From positions 187,758,809 through 187,822,808 of the forward strand of contig NC_133661.1 of NCBI RefSeq assembly GCF_037893015.1: a DNA stretch of 64,000 bases. The letters run 5' to 3'. Shown piece after piece: positions 50,093 through 63,492 of the stretch. How positions within the stretch are numbered: position 1 is the stretch's first letter; every line of letters starts with the position of its first letter. Both the position numbers and the translations under genes were made by a program. A model generated the notes under the pieces. It saw nothing but the letters and a program-made list of their open reading frames with translations, was not told where the DNA came from and made no database searches. This DNA is from Macrotis lagotis. Taxonomy: Eukaryota; Chordata; Mammalia; Peramelemorphia; Peramelidae.

Positions 50093-52648
50093 TTGTTTAT
50101 TTATTTTATATTATTACAATAATCTTGTTATAAGAATAAACATACCCCCCCCAGAAGATGAGCAACCTCAACAACGGTGAGAGAAAAAAAAATGTACTTC
50201 AGTCTGTGTTCATATTCCAATGGCTCTGTCTCTTGGGGTGAGTTGCCTTCTTAATCATAAGCCGACCAGAGAAGTTTCTTAAATGTTTTTCCCACAGTTG
50301 CTATTACTAGCTGTATTTCCCTCTACTCTATTCTACCCCATTCTCTCTCACTTTTCATCCTGTCCTTGTCCAAAAGTGTGTTGTATCTGAGTACTCTCTC
50401 CCACAATCTTCCTTCTCTTCTATCACCTATTTCTCCCTTCCCCCCCCCATTCCCCCTTATCCCATCCCTTTCTTCTCTTTTTTTCTCTAGGGTAAGATAG
50501 ATTTCTATACCCTATTAAGTGTGTCTGTTATTTCCTCTCTGAGCCATTTATGATGATAATGAAGGCTCACTCATTTTCCCTTGCCTCCCCCTGTTCCACT
50601 CAATTGAAAAAGCTTTTTCTTGACTCTTATGTAAAATATCTTAGCCCCTTCTTCCTCTCCTTTATCTTCCTCCCAGTGCTTTCCTTTATTACCCTTTGAT
50701 TCCATCTTTTTACTATTTTATATACCATTATATTCTGTTCCTTCCTGTGCCATCTCTATATATACTCCTTTTCTTATAAATCAGAAAGTTCACGTGAGTT
50801 ATTAGTATCTTCTTTCCATGGAGAAATACAAACAGTTCAACATCATTAAGTTACTCATAGTTACTCCTTCTCATCCACCCCCTCTATGGTTCACAACAGA
50901 GTCCTATACTTGAAGATCAAATGTTTTGTTCAGCTTTGGTTGTTTCAATAGGAAAGTTTGAAAGTCCTCTGTTTCATTGAAAATCCATCTTTTCCCCTAA
51001 AAGAGGATGTTCAGTTTTGATAAGGAGTTGATTCTTGGTTGCAAACTAAGATCTTTTGCCTTCTGAAATATCATATTTCAATCCCTATTAGCCTTAATGT
51101 AGATGCTGCTAGATCCTGTGTAATTCTGACTATAGAGCCATGGTAGTTGAATTGCTTGTTTCTGGAAGCTTTTACTATTTTCTCTTTGACTTGGAAGTTT
51201 TGGAATTTGGATGTAATATTCCTGGAAATTTTCTTTTGGGATCTCTTTCAGGAGGTAATCAGTGAATTCCCTCAATTTCTATTTTACCCTCTGCTTCTAG
51301 GATCTCAGGGCAATTTTGGTGTATTATTTCTTGAAAAATGAAATCTATGCTTTTTTCCTGGTCATGACTTTCAGGTAGCCCAATAAATTTTAAATTATTT
51401 CTCTGGATCTGTTTTTGAGGTCACTTGTTTTTCCAATGAGATCTTTCAGATTTTCTTCTAATTTTTGGCTTTTTTGGAAGTTTTATTTCTTCCTGATTTC
51501 TCACAAAGTCATCAGATTCCTTTAGTTCCATTCTGCATTTGAAAGAATTATTTTCTTTGTAGAGGTTTTTTTAATGTCCTTTTCCAGCTGGCCACTTCTG
51601 CTTTTTAAGGTATTCTTTTCCTCATTTGCCTTTTGTGTTGCTTTTTTCCATTTGGCCTAAAATGATTTTTAACATTATTTTTTTCAGTTTTTGTTTTTTG
51701 TTTGTATTTCTTCAACCAAGTTGCTGACTTGTTTTTCATGATTTATCAGCATCACTCTCATTTCTCCTCCTAATTTTTCCTCAACTTCCCTTAATTGCTT
51801 TTCAAAGTCTTTTTTGAGCTCATTCATAGCCTTAGCCCATTTTCTATTTTGCCTGGACATTTTGGATACTGAAGCTTCAATTTAGTCATCATCTGAGTAT
51901 GTATTGTGGTCCTCCATGGGACCAAAGTAATTTTCTATGGTCCAATTCTTCTTTTTCTCTTGTTTGCTCATTTACTCAGCCTATGACTGATTTACTGCAC
52001 TTCTAGGGCTTTGAGGGTGTTTTCCGACAATCCACAGGGATCTTAATTCATCTAAGGTCTTATGAGAGGCTTCAGGCCCTCCCCTCTACCTTGGAGCTGA
52101 GAGGATGGTCCCTGCTCTACTATGGGAGTATGGAAGCCCAAACTGCAACCTGGATCTGGGTGTGGGTAAACAGCTGAGTCTTGCCCCTGGGGAGACTGGA
52201 GAGATTTCTGCAGTCTTCCCAATCCTCTTACCACCTGTGGGCTGTGTTCTGGAGGTTTAGGCTGGTTTCCCTGATTCCTGCTGCAAGTTTTCACTGCAGG
52301 GCTGCTCTAACTCTGGGCTCCTTACTCTGCACTCACTCTGGTGCAGCAGAGTTCTCTCACCCACCCTTCAAGCTGTTTCTGGTGATACCTGGGCTGGGCT
52401 GCACTACACTGTGGCCTGCTTTTTTTTTTTTTTTAATCCCGGGTCCTGGTGAAACACACCTTTCCTGTGGAAATTCTAAGTTGTCTTGTACTAGGAAATT
52501 GTCTCACTCAGTCTTTCTGTGGGTTCTGCCCCCTCTAAATTTTGTATAGAGTCATAATTTGATGACTTTTGGCATTTTGGGTGGAAAGAGCCTCTGGGAA
52601 ATGCATGACATTATCTTGACTCTGCCCCCCATTCTTGATTCTGCCCCC
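50093..52648 (-). mobile_element. HAL1 (half-L1), apparently full length
   Basis: Minus-strand element of about 2.55 kb. Sense order: 5' UTR from about 52648 (GC-richer, to about 51960), ORF1 (about 51950-50900), 3' region with several pyrimidine-rich blocks, and the end near 50093. No endonuclease or reverse transcriptase sequence is present, the defining trait of HAL1. It must have been mobilised in trans by an L1. Weak direct repeats beginning cagtt (50081 and 52648) may be target-site duplications. Confidence 0.83.
50900..51950 (-). pseudogene. HAL1 ORF1 (coiled coil, RRM, CTD), broken
   Basis: The minus strand gives a coiled coil (MNELKKDFEKQLREVEEKLG, then MLINHEKQVSNLVEEIQTKN at about 51830-51690), an RRM-like start with LKFIGLPESHDQEKSIDFIF, the segment IPKENFQEYYIQIPKLPSQR (51275-51078 frame) and the QPRINSLSKLNILF end near 51000-50960. 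The order matches L1 ORF1p, the RNA-binding trimeric chaperone. Several stops and shifts break it. Confidence 0.78.
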
Positions 52649-52669
52649 AGTTCATATTTTTAACTATAA

Positions 52670-52810
52670 ACTATAATGCAACCACTTTGGATTTTTCAAC
52701 ATTGCCAATATAGACCTTTTGTTTTCCTGATTCTTCACTTTGCTTTAGTTATTCCTTATGACATAATGCTTTAAATGTCCTTCTGGTAAAATTTCTACCC
52801 ATTTTATTTG
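52670..52810 (+). mobile_element. L2-like LINE fragment, right part (split in copy 2)
   Basis: 'aacattgccaatatagacct' through 'cacattttattt'-like text continues the L2 of copy 1 (3410-3540). Confidence 0.5.
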
Positions 52811-53098
52811 AACAAGGAATACAGAGCTAGACATAATAAATGGAGAGGAAAATTTTTGCTTCATATATGTGTGTGGAATTGCACTCTTTCATGGACAGTA
52901 TTATTTATGGATGTGGTGTCAGATGCATTACCCACACATGAAGATGATATCACTTTCTTCTTTTTCTCTGGGTAGCTCATGCACCCTACTTGTCCTCATT
53001 AAAGAATGTATGGGAGTTTTCCTACAGGGGGACTAACCATAGCCACCATCATACAGCTATAACTGATAAACTTTCCCTTAGGATTCTATGTATAATGA

Positions 53099-53099
<1 letters not shown>

Positions 53100-53148
<49 letters not shown>
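53100..53148. repeat. (GT)n microsatellite
   Basis: About 22 GT units, partner of the shorter tract at 3864-3893. Confidence 0.95.
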
Positions 53149-53153
<5 letters not shown>

Positions 53154-53785
53154 TGTTACAGTGTGATAATCTAATATATTTCTACTACTTATGAATGCAG
53201 TTCTTGGGTTACCAACATTTTGTTTGCATTTGCATATAATTAGTCACCAAGTTACCAATAATTCTAAAATATGAACAATTTATGAAAATATGTAAAATTT
53301 ATAATGATTATAACATTTGCTCAATAGAAGGTAAAAGCAGGAATAATCAAATATTACAGTTACTCCATAGGAAAAAAATAACAGAAATAATAAAAACGTT
53401 ACAGTCCACTAATAAACTTGGGTCATACTCTCCCACCAATGCATGCAGTATCCATCGGTATATTACTGGTAGATCCTAGTAGAGATGTAGAGTGGGAAAA
53501 ACACTCATAACTCTGGACTACAGACCCTGGGTTCTTCATCATTTTAGAAACAGTCTTCAAAGGGTTGAATGACTTCCCAAATTGTTGTTACCCTTCTGTT
53601 AATTACCAAAGAGCTTCTTCTCAAACTGATTTGATCAATTTTCCTTACTTAAATATTTTTCTTCTATTTTTAGCTCTCCATTCATAAATATAAAAAGAGA
53701 CACTACTGTAATAATAGAAAACTTATTAAAATTAGACCAGATAAAATAGAATGGGTTGCCATCATAGGTAATGGATTCCTTATTT

Positions 53786-53927
53786 TTTTTTGTCAAGACA
53801 ATGGGGTTAAAAGACTTGCTCAAGATCCCATAGCTAAATAAATATTAATTGTTTGAATCTGCATTTGAACTCTGATCCTCCTAACTCCATGGCCAGTGCT
53901 CTATTCTCTGTATCACCTAGCTGCCTC
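53786..53927 (-). mobile_element. CORE-SINE shared with copy 1 (4527-4672)
   Basis: 'tgtcaagacaatggggttaa', 'catttgaactctgatcctcc', ending 'cctagctgcctcc'. Confidence 0.85.
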
Positions 53928-54479
53928 CTTGAATTCCTAATACTGAAGATTTTAAAGTTCAAACAATTTTTATTTCTGTACAGGCTTGGATTAGGTCAAA
54001 TGACATTGGAGATAGCTTTAAACTTTAAGAATAAAACATTTCTTTAAATGCTAAAGTGCTTATTATATTATATATTAATTTTTAATTAATTGAATTTAAT
54101 CAATATAATATATTATATTATATATTTCTACTGGCCTAAGTATTTCATAGGGGCTGTATTGTGGCTTTACTTTTTATCTCTTCTAAACCACAGTACAGTG
54201 CTCTTGACTGCAGTATTTGCTTAACAGAATTTCGTTTGGTTCAGCTGCAATTAAAAAGAGAAGATAAAAGACTATACATCAGGAAGAAATAATTAAGATA
54301 GAAGGGATAATATAATCATAATAATTAAGAACAAAACATTTATTAGATACTTATTGGATAAATGGTATTATTCTAGGAGTTTTAATATTTAACCTGGCAA
54401 TAAACCATTGCTTTTTAACTGACGCTCTCATATTACTGGACATTTCTCTTCCTACTCCTCACTATACTATTTTCTCCCT

Positions 54480-55000
54480 CCAATTAATAGTCATCTACCT
54501 TTGTCCAATTTTTTTGCTTGTACCAAAATGATGCTATAAATATTTTGGTGTATATGGGACATTTAGTTAAATCAATGATCTTGCAGGTTTGGCATAATAA
54601 TATCAAAGGATATGAATCAAAGGATGTAAACATTTTTAACATTTTTATGTTTGCATTATGTTTATTCATATAGTTCAAAAATTGTTTTCCAAGATACCTA
54701 TACTAATTCACTAATCTCTATAATGTATCAATATGCCTCTCTTTATCCCTAACAACTCTGATTATTACTATTTTTATTTTATTTGCTATTTGCTGGGTGT
54801 GAAGTGATTCCTCAGGATTCTTTTGGTTTGGTTCCCTCTTACTTTTAGTGATTTGAAACATTCTCCCATATAGTTACTGATAGTTTATAATTCTTTTGTC
54901 TTCTGACTCTTTATCTATTAGAAAATTATTTTTGGTCATATTTCTGTTAGGTATCTATCCTAAGCACCAACCTTCCTTTGATAAATTTGATGCAAATATT
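54480..55000 (-). mobile_element. Old L1 ORF2 C-terminal fragment, copy-2 partner
   Basis: Matches 6030-6545 throughout, for example 'gggacatttagttaaatcaa' and 'gtgatttgaaacattctccc'. Confidence 0.6.
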
Positions 55001-55024
55001 TTCTCCCATTCAATTGTTTATTTT

Positions 55025-55365
55025 TTATTCATTCATTATTTATTTTTTCATCCATATACACATGTATATTTTTAAGTTACAAAATTTCCTTCCATCCTCA
55101 TTTCTCACCCCCCTATCAGTGGCAAACAGTCATATTAGCCTTGTATACACATATTTTGATAAACATGCTTACAAATTAATCTTTTTCTGGATGAGGATTT
55201 AGAATTATGGGAAAAAGCCACATAAGAGATAATTTTTATAAAATGTTCATCAGATTCTGAAAGATAGCTTTTTATTTTGTATTGGTTTGTTTTGTTTTTC
55301 TTCCTCTGGTTGGGGATAATACTGTCTATAGCCAGTCTAATATGGTTGTCCTAGCTCCCTGAGCT
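55025..55365 (-). mobile_element. L1 3' UTR fragment, copy-2 partner
   Basis: 'ttcatccatatacacatgta' to 'cctagctccctgagcttag', equivalent to 6560-6870. Confidence 0.75.
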
Positions 55366-55429
55366 TAGTTATTTCTTTTCTTATCCTAAATGCATTAATT
55401 ATTTAGTGAAGATGTTTTATTTTTTAAGG

Positions 55430-55600
55430 GTTGCTTGACACATTAAACACATGATTTCATCTGGTCCTGAGAAAAATTCTATGAGTTGTTATTGTCTCAA
55501 TTTCACATATGAGGTTAGATGAGTTGCCTGGACCATACAACTAGTGCATATCTGAAGCAGAACTCAATATTCATTTCCAGAACTCTATGCACAGGGTAAT
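55430..55600 (+). mobile_element. MIR-like SINE, copy-2 partner
   Basis: 'catgatttcatctggtcctg' and 'gatgagttgcctggaccata' match 6925-7106, with an internal deletion at 'catatgaggttagat'. The uninterrupted sequence just to its right is the empty site of the copy-1 L1. Confidence 0.72.
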
Positions 55601-56142
55601 GATAAATCTTTCATTTCAAGGAATGCCCTTTATGTTAGTTCAGAAGTGGACCCAGAAAAAAATTGGTAAGAGTCTCCATTCTTTTGTGCATGTGTATGGG
55701 GCTCAAAATTAGAACATGATTTGATTTTACTGTGGCTAGAGGATTATTTTTATCTTCCTTTCCCATAGGTCAATCTAGAAAATATTGATTTGCTAATTTT
55801 CTTCTATGTAAGAGAAAATCCTAGGTAATGAGTGATCATTACAATTGTGTCATCTGCCTTTCTCTTTTTTTCCCCCATTTTCTATTAACCCTAGTTTCCT
55901 AGCACCTTTCCAGGGAGCTCATGTTTTAGTGGATAGATCACTGAACTTTGAATTCCACAGCTTTGGAATTTTCAAATCATAGCAGTTAGGATTCATTAAG
56001 GATTGAATGCTCTGCTTTAGAAAGATTTGAATTTGAATTTGTATCCTCAGACACTATTTGAATAACTTTTGTCAGTTCCCTAACCTTCTCTCATATTAGC
56101 TGTCTGAAACTATTAAATTGAAATAATAATAGTACATATAGG

Positions 56143-57439
56143 GTTGTGAGAATACAAAAAGAGGAAAATGTATTTTTTGTTCCTTGCAAATTTTTAATTC
56201 ATGAGTATCTGAATCATAAGTAGATTCAAACTCACCTTCCAGATACATTTTTATCTTCAGTGTCATTTGAAGAAATTCCCAGAACTTCATTTCAGAAAAG
56301 ATTGTAGAAAAAGTTGTCAAATTTGGTATTAAGAGTAGCTCTGTAATGCATCGTAAGCTTCTAAGACTGTTTCTGCAGCTATATAATAGGATTAGTAATA
56401 CTTTTGATATTATCATACTTCACAGAATCATTATTGGCAGGGGACGGGGAAGGGGAGGGAGGTGTTTTTTGAACTTTAAAGTGTTAAATGAATGTGAGCT
56501 TTTATTTTTATTTTATTCTACCTTCCCCACTCCCTTCCCAAACAAGACAGCATCTCCTTCCTTGTCTGTTCAATTCTCTTAGTGTCCTGTGAGAAAAATA
56601 GCTTCAAACAAATCACTACTAGAGAATTTGGTCAATTGAACAGTACTTTCAACAGACCTAATTTATCTGATACTACTAAAGTTTTTCTATTTGGCATCAA
56701 TATTTTCTCTGTGATACTATATTGCTGTGAATTACAGAACAGTATAACTTTCAGAGAAGAGAAAACTGCAAATGTCTCTGGAGTCTTTGAAAAACACCTA
56801 GTGGATGAAGGCAGAATAGAAATTACTATCAGTGATTATTTGTGGAAAAAATGACATAAATGATGCCATCATGCACATATTTGGAAAAGGAAGATGTTAA
56901 CTGACATTTCTAAGTTATCTGAGGTTTACAGAGATCATATGTAATCTCTTTTGAATCTCACAATACATCTTTGTAATAGGTACTACAGTGTTATTATCTC
57001 AATTTTATAACTGAGGAAGCTAAGATTCACAGAGATTAAGTGATTTGTCTATGGGTACATGGTAACAGTCTGAGGTACACTTTGAAGCTGATCCTCCTGG
57101 CTTTAAGACTGGCACTCACTCTAAAACTCCACTACTAATGAAGTAAAAGTAATTGATAACAAAAGGACTGCTTATGTGCTTAGCTACTATGAAGCAAATA
57201 CTATGAGAAGTAGAGGGAGGCTTCAGAATACTGGACAGCTTCTGTACTGGTGGGTTTTATGCAATGTCTTAGAATTGAGAATTTCATGGAATAAGAACAT
57301 GTAGATTCTGCATTGTAGTGGATGGATTGCAGATCATATAGTGGATAGAATGCAGATAACATAACCACAACTAATGATGTTATATGTGAGTCAATTGATA
57401 TACTGTTCATTTTGCTGAGGGGTGACACTGAACCTACTC
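56143..57439. other. Unique sequence with a MIR, no gene
   Basis: Sequence beyond the duplication. 56900-57125 is MIR-like ('aatctcacaatacatctttg', 'tttataactgaggaagctaa', 'agattaagtgatttgtctat', 'gctgatcctcctggcttt'). A 90-codon frame at 56582-56854 has no familiar motif and is not proposed as a gene. Confidence 0.6.
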
Positions 57440-57625
57440 TATGGTGAGCCAGTAGATAGAGTGCTAGAATTATTGCTAGATAGAGTCTTGCCAGCTTAAC
57501 AGGACACTTCATCTCTGCCTCAATTTTCTTATCTGTAAAATGGGATCAATAATACCTGGTTTCTCTAGTTATTGTGAGGACACAATGAGATTTAAAAAGT
57601 ATATTGCTATATAAAATCTCTTATT
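57440..57625 (+). mobile_element. tRNA-derived SINE (MAR1/Ther-1 like), degenerate
   Basis: 'gagccagtagatagagtgct', 'tcatctctgcctcaattttc', 'ttatctgtaaaatgggatca', 'attgtgaggacacaatgaga' follow the order of long mammalian CORE-SINEs ending in a MIR-like tail. Confidence 0.65.
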
Positions 57626-58177
57626 TTTATTATTTTTATAAGATCATACAACTAGCAATTGCCCAGTCACATTGGAGAACATGTAATTCAACTCCTTCTT
57701 CATATGGATGACCAAGGTCTAGAGAGATATGATGACTTGCCTAACTTTCAGAACTTGATCTCAAACCCAGATTCTCTGAACTCTGGAGATCCTCTTATAA
57801 TATGCTCCCTGATTGCCCATTAACTAAGTGTGAATTGCTATAATACAGTAAACATTCTAGAACTACTTGCAATTTAATTTTTTAAATTAATTAACCTACA
57901 CATTACTAAAATAGTCTTAAAGTAAATACAATCATCTCTCCCCTCTACAAAGTTAGAGAAACCACATGAAAATTGTATTTCACCTGTGTTCAGATAACAT
58001 CGGCTCTGGCTTCTGGGATGGATTGTGTTTTTTTTTATCATAAGTCCAGTTGAGAAGTGCTTCAATATTTTTTCCCCCACAGTTGCTTTTGCTAATGGTA
58101 TTTCTCTCCATCTATTCTTCCTCACTTCAATTTATTTGATTCTCATTTCACTTTGTCCCTCCTCAAAAGTGTGTTGT

Positions 58178-58325
58178 GGGATAGCCAAGTGGTGCAGTGG
58201 GCTGAGCACTGACCATGGAGCCAGGAGGACCTGAGTCTAAATCTGGGCCCAGACACCCCACAATTACCCAGTCCTGTGACTCCAGGCAAGCCGCTTAACT
58301 CCACCTTCTTGCAAAAAACCAAGTC
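58178..58325 (+). mobile_element. tRNA-derived SINE nested in HAL1
   Basis: 'gggatagccaagtggtgcag' head, 'actgaccatggagccaggag', 'gacctgagtctaaatctggg', 'caagccgcttaactccacct', A-rich tail 'gcaaaaaacc'. It sits within about 12 bp of the place where the SINE at 33703 entered another HAL1 copy. Confidence 0.85.
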
Positions 58326-58452
58326 AATATCTGACTACCCTCTCCCATGATCTTCCCTCTCCTCTATCACCTACACTCCCCTGCCCCTATCCCCTTTCTC
58401 CAGTCCCTTTCCTCTTCTTTTCCTTCTAGGAGAAGATATATTTCTATACTCT

Positions 58453-58456
<4 letters not shown>

Positions 58457-58505
<49 letters not shown>
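58457..58505. repeat. (GT)n microsatellite
   Basis: About 24 GT units inside the HAL1, at 'ctattaagtgtgtctgttat' of the copy at 50093-52648. Confidence 0.95.
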
Positions 58506-58506
<1 letters not shown>

Positions 58507-58529
58507 GTTTCCTCTCTGAGTCATTTCTT

Positions 58530-58693
58530 TTTTTTTTTTTTTTAGTTTTTTTTTTACAAGGCAATGGGGTCAAGTGGCTTGCCCAAGGAAGGCCACATAG
58601 CTAGGTAATTATTAAGTGTCTGAAGCTGGATTTGAACTCAGGTACTTCTGACTCCAGGGCTGGTGCTCTATCCACTGTACCACGTAGTCACCT
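58530..58693 (-). mobile_element. CORE-SINE (WSINE1/MAR1 type) nested in HAL1
   Basis: Complete antisense copy with a perfect 15-bp target-site duplication tctgagtcatttctt (58515-58529 and 58694-58708). A small internal duplication reads 'caaggaaggcc'. Confidence 0.95.
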
Positions 58694-60407
58694 TCTGAGT
58701 CATTTCTTATGAGAATGAAGGCTCATTCATTCACCTCACCTTCCCCCTTCTACTTCATTGCAAAAGTTTTTTCTTGACTCTTTTTTTGTGAAATATCTTA
58801 GCCAATTCTACCTCTCCTTTCCCTTTCTCCCAGTGTATTCCTTTTTTGCCCATTGATTCCATCTTTATAATATATAATACCTTCATATTCAGTTCTCTTC
58901 TGTGCATTATCTATCTATCTATCTATATGTATATATTCCTTCTGACTGCTCTAATAAATGAAGTTCATATGAGTTATCAATATCATCTTCCTATGCATCA
59001 TTAAATCCCTCATAATTTGACCTTCCTGTCTGTCTTCCATATGCTTCACATATATGCTTCCTATACTTGGAGATCAAACTTTCTTTTCTGTTCTTGACAT
59101 TTCTACAGGAATGTTTGAATTTCCCCTATTTCATTGAATGCCTATCTTTTCTCGTGAAAGAGAATTTTCAGTTTTCTTGGGTAGTTGATTTGTGGTTGTA
59201 ATCCAAGCTTTTTTGCCTTCTGGAATATTCCATTCCAAGTCCTAAAAGCCCTTAATGTAGACACTGCTAAGTTTCATGTAATCCTGACTGTAGCACCATA
59301 TAATTTGAAATGTTTCTTTATGACTGCTCATAACACTGTCTCCTTGACCTGGGAGTTCTGAAATTTGACTTTAATATATCTGGGAGTGTTTTTGGGAGGG
59401 GAGATCTCTTTCAGGAGGTGGTTGGTGGATTCTCTCAATTTCTATTTTTCTGCTTCTAGGATATCAGGACAATTTTATGGAGAAATTCTTTTAAAAAAAG
59501 TCAATGTTCTTTTCCTAATCATGACTTTCAGGTATTTTTAAATGATCTCTCCTGGGTCTATTTTCCAGGTTAGTTGTTTTTTCATTAGGATATTTCACAT
59601 TATCTTCTAGTTTTTCATTCTTTTCATTTTGTTTTAATGTTTCTTGATTTCTTATAATCCTCAGCTTCTCTTAGCTCCATTTTGCATTTGAAGGAGTTCT
59701 TTTCTTCACAGAGCTTTCTAATCTCTTTTGCCAACTGACTAATTCTGCTTTTTAAAGCATTTTCTCCTCATTGATCTTCTGGACTGCTTTTCCCATTTAA
59801 TCTAAACTGGTTTTTAACATGTTGTATTCTTTGGCATTTTTTATATCTTGTTCACCAACTTACTGACTTAGCTTTCACAATTTTCCTGCATTACTCTCAT
59901 TTCTCTTCCCAATTTTTCCTCTACCTCCATTACTTGATTTTCAAAAATCTTTTTTCTTTGAAGATTTTATTTATTTTGAGTTTTACAGTTTCCCCTCAAT
60001 CTTACTTTCCTCCCCCCAAGAAAGCAATTTGTCAGTCTTTACTTTTTTTCATGTTGTACATTGATCCAAATTGAGTGTGATGAGAGAGAAAAATCATATC
60101 CTTAAGGAAGAAACAAAAAGTATAAGAGATAACAAGATCAGACAATAAGATATGTTATTTTTTCTAAATTAAAGGAAATAGTCCTTTATCTTTGTCCAAA
60201 CTCCATGGTTCTTTATCTGGATACAGATGGTATTCTTCATTGCAGAAAGCCCAAAATTGTCTCTGATTGTTGCACTGATGGAATGAGCAAGTCCATCAAG
60301 GATGATCATCACTCCCACATTACAGTTAGGGTGTACAGTGTTTTTCTGGTTCTGCTCATCTCACTCAGCATCAGTTCATGCAGATCCCTCCAGGCTTCTC
60401 TGAATTC

Positions 60408-60908
60408 TCATCCCTCCTGGTTTCTAATAGAACAACAGTGTTCCATGATATACATGTACCACAGTTTGCTAAGCCATTCCCCAATTGAAAGACATTTACT
60501 TGATTTCCAATTCTTTGCCACCACAAACAGGGCTTCTATGAATATTTTTTTACAAGTGATGCTTTTACCCTTTTTCCTCATCTCTTCAGGGAATAGACCC
60601 AGGAGTGGTATTTCTGGGTCAAAGGGTATGCACATTTTTGTTGCCCTTTAGGCATAGTTCCAAATTGCTCTCCAGAAAGGCTCGATGAGTTCATAGCTCC
60701 ACCAACAGTGTAATAGTGTCCCAGATTTCCCACAACCCTTCCAACAATGCTCATTATCCTTTCTGGTCATATTGGCCAGTCTGAGAGGTGTGAGGTGGTA
60801 CCTCAGAGAAGCTTTAATTTGCATTTCTCTAATAAGTAGCGATTTAGAGCAATTTTTCATATGACTATGGATTGCTTTGATCTCCTCATCTGTAAATTGC
60901 CTTTGCAT
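60408..60908 (-). pseudogene. L1 ORF2 C-terminal region
   Basis: Two adjacent minus-strand frames: MQRQFTDEEIKAIHSHMKNC, LRYHLTPLRLANMTRK, HCWKGCGKSGTLLHCWWSYE (60908-60648), then MCIPFDPEIPLLGLFPEEMR and KCLSIGEWLSKLWYMYIMEH (60635-60408). The HCWKGCG..GTLLHCWW block is the CxxxC/HxxxxC-like motif region of L1 ORF2p. One frame break separates the two. Confidence 0.88.
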
Positions 60909-61503
60909 ATCCTTTGACCATTTGTCAACTGGGGAATGGCGTTTTTAAAAAATATGACTCAGTTCTCTGTATATTTTAGAAATAAGTCCTTTGTCAGAAT
61001 CATTAGTTGTAAAGATTGTTTCCCAGTTTACTACATTTCTTTTGATCTTGGTTATAGTGGTTTTATCTATGCAAAAGTTTTTAATTTAATGTAATCAAAA
61101 CCTTCTAGTTTGTTTTTGGTGATGTTCTCTAGCTCTTCCTTAGTCATAAATTGCTCCCCTTTCCATTGATCTGACAGGTAATTTCTAATTTGCTTATAGT
61201 ATTGGTTTTTATGTCTAAATCCTGTATCCATTTGTATCTTATACCAATGTATAGGGTGTGAGCTGTTGGTCTAATCTAAGTTTCTTCCATACTAACTTCC
61301 AATTTTCTCAGCAGTTTTTTTTATCAAAGAGAGAGTTTTTATCCCATAGCTGGACTCTGTGGGTTTATTATACAGAAGGTTACTATAATAATTTCCTACT
61401 ATTGCACCTAGTCTATTCCACTGGTCCACCACTCTATTTCTTAGCCATTACCAGACAGTTTTGATGACTGATGCTTTATAATGTAATTTTAGATCAGGTG
61501 GCG

Positions 61504-62804
<1,301 letters not shown>

Positions 62805-63492
62805 CTTATATTTTTGTAAATATTCAGCCTTTTCACTTAGATTGTCAAATTTATTGGCATAGAATTGGGCAAAATAATTTCAAAATATTACTTTAATTTC
62901 CTCCTCATTGGTGGTGAATTCACCTTTTTCATTTATGATTCTAGCAATTTGGTTTTCTTCTTTCTTTTTTTAATCAAATTGACCAGAGTTTTATCAATTT
63001 TATTGTTTTTTTCATGAAACCAACTTTTGGTTTTATTTCTAAATTCAATTTTATTTTTTCAATTTTATTAATTTCTCCTTTAATTTTTAGAATTTCTAAT
63101 TTCATATTTAATTAGGAATTTTTAATTTGCTCTTTCTCTAATTTTTTAGTTGCATATTTAGTTCATTGATTTCCTCTTTCTCTAATTTATTCACGTAAGC
63201 ATTTAAAGATGTAATATATCCCTTGACAGCTGCTTTGAGTGAATCCCATAGGTTTTGGTTTGTTGTTTCATTATTGTTATTATCTAGGATAAAATGATTA
63301 ACTCTTTCTATAATTTGTTTTTTGATCCACTCATTCTTTTAAAATTAGGTTATTCAGTTTCCAAATGGCTCTAGGTCTATATCTCCTTGGCCCAATATTG
63401 CATATGACTTTTATTGCATTGTGATCTGAGAAAGATGTATTCACTATTTCTGCCTTTCTACAGTTGATCATTAGGTTTTTACATCCTAGTAC

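Larger units (their letters stand above)
39552..56142. repeat. Segmental duplication, copy 2
   Basis: Same order and orientation as 1-13516. The visible left edge at 39552 corresponds to base 1 of the window, so the true left boundary may lie earlier. The right edge is at 'gtacatata' near 56140. Private insertions here are the L1 at 39851-44790, the L1 end at 46465-46926 and the block 48385-52660. Confidence 0.9.
57875..59953 (-). mobile_element. HAL1 element interrupted by an L1
   Basis: Minus-strand HAL1 sharing its 3' region ('cataagtccagttgagaagt', 'cccacagttgcttttgctaa') and ORF1 complement ('cctgggagttctgaaatttg', 'ggaggtggttggtggattct', 'tacttgattttcaaaaatct') with 50093-52648. Sequence stops within the ORF1 coiled coil at 59953, where the L1 3' end starts. 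The 5' remainder would lie beyond the window. Two SINEs and a GT tract are nested. Confidence 0.82.

Noticed and set aside
52052-52549. Two overlapping frames of 80 and 122 codons as candidate new genes
   Set aside because: They lie in the GC-richer 5' UTR of the HAL1 and show no conserved motif.
56582-56854. 90-codon plus-strand frame
   Set aside because: No recognisable motif, ordinary AT-rich composition and no neighbouring exon signals; chance frame is the simplest view.
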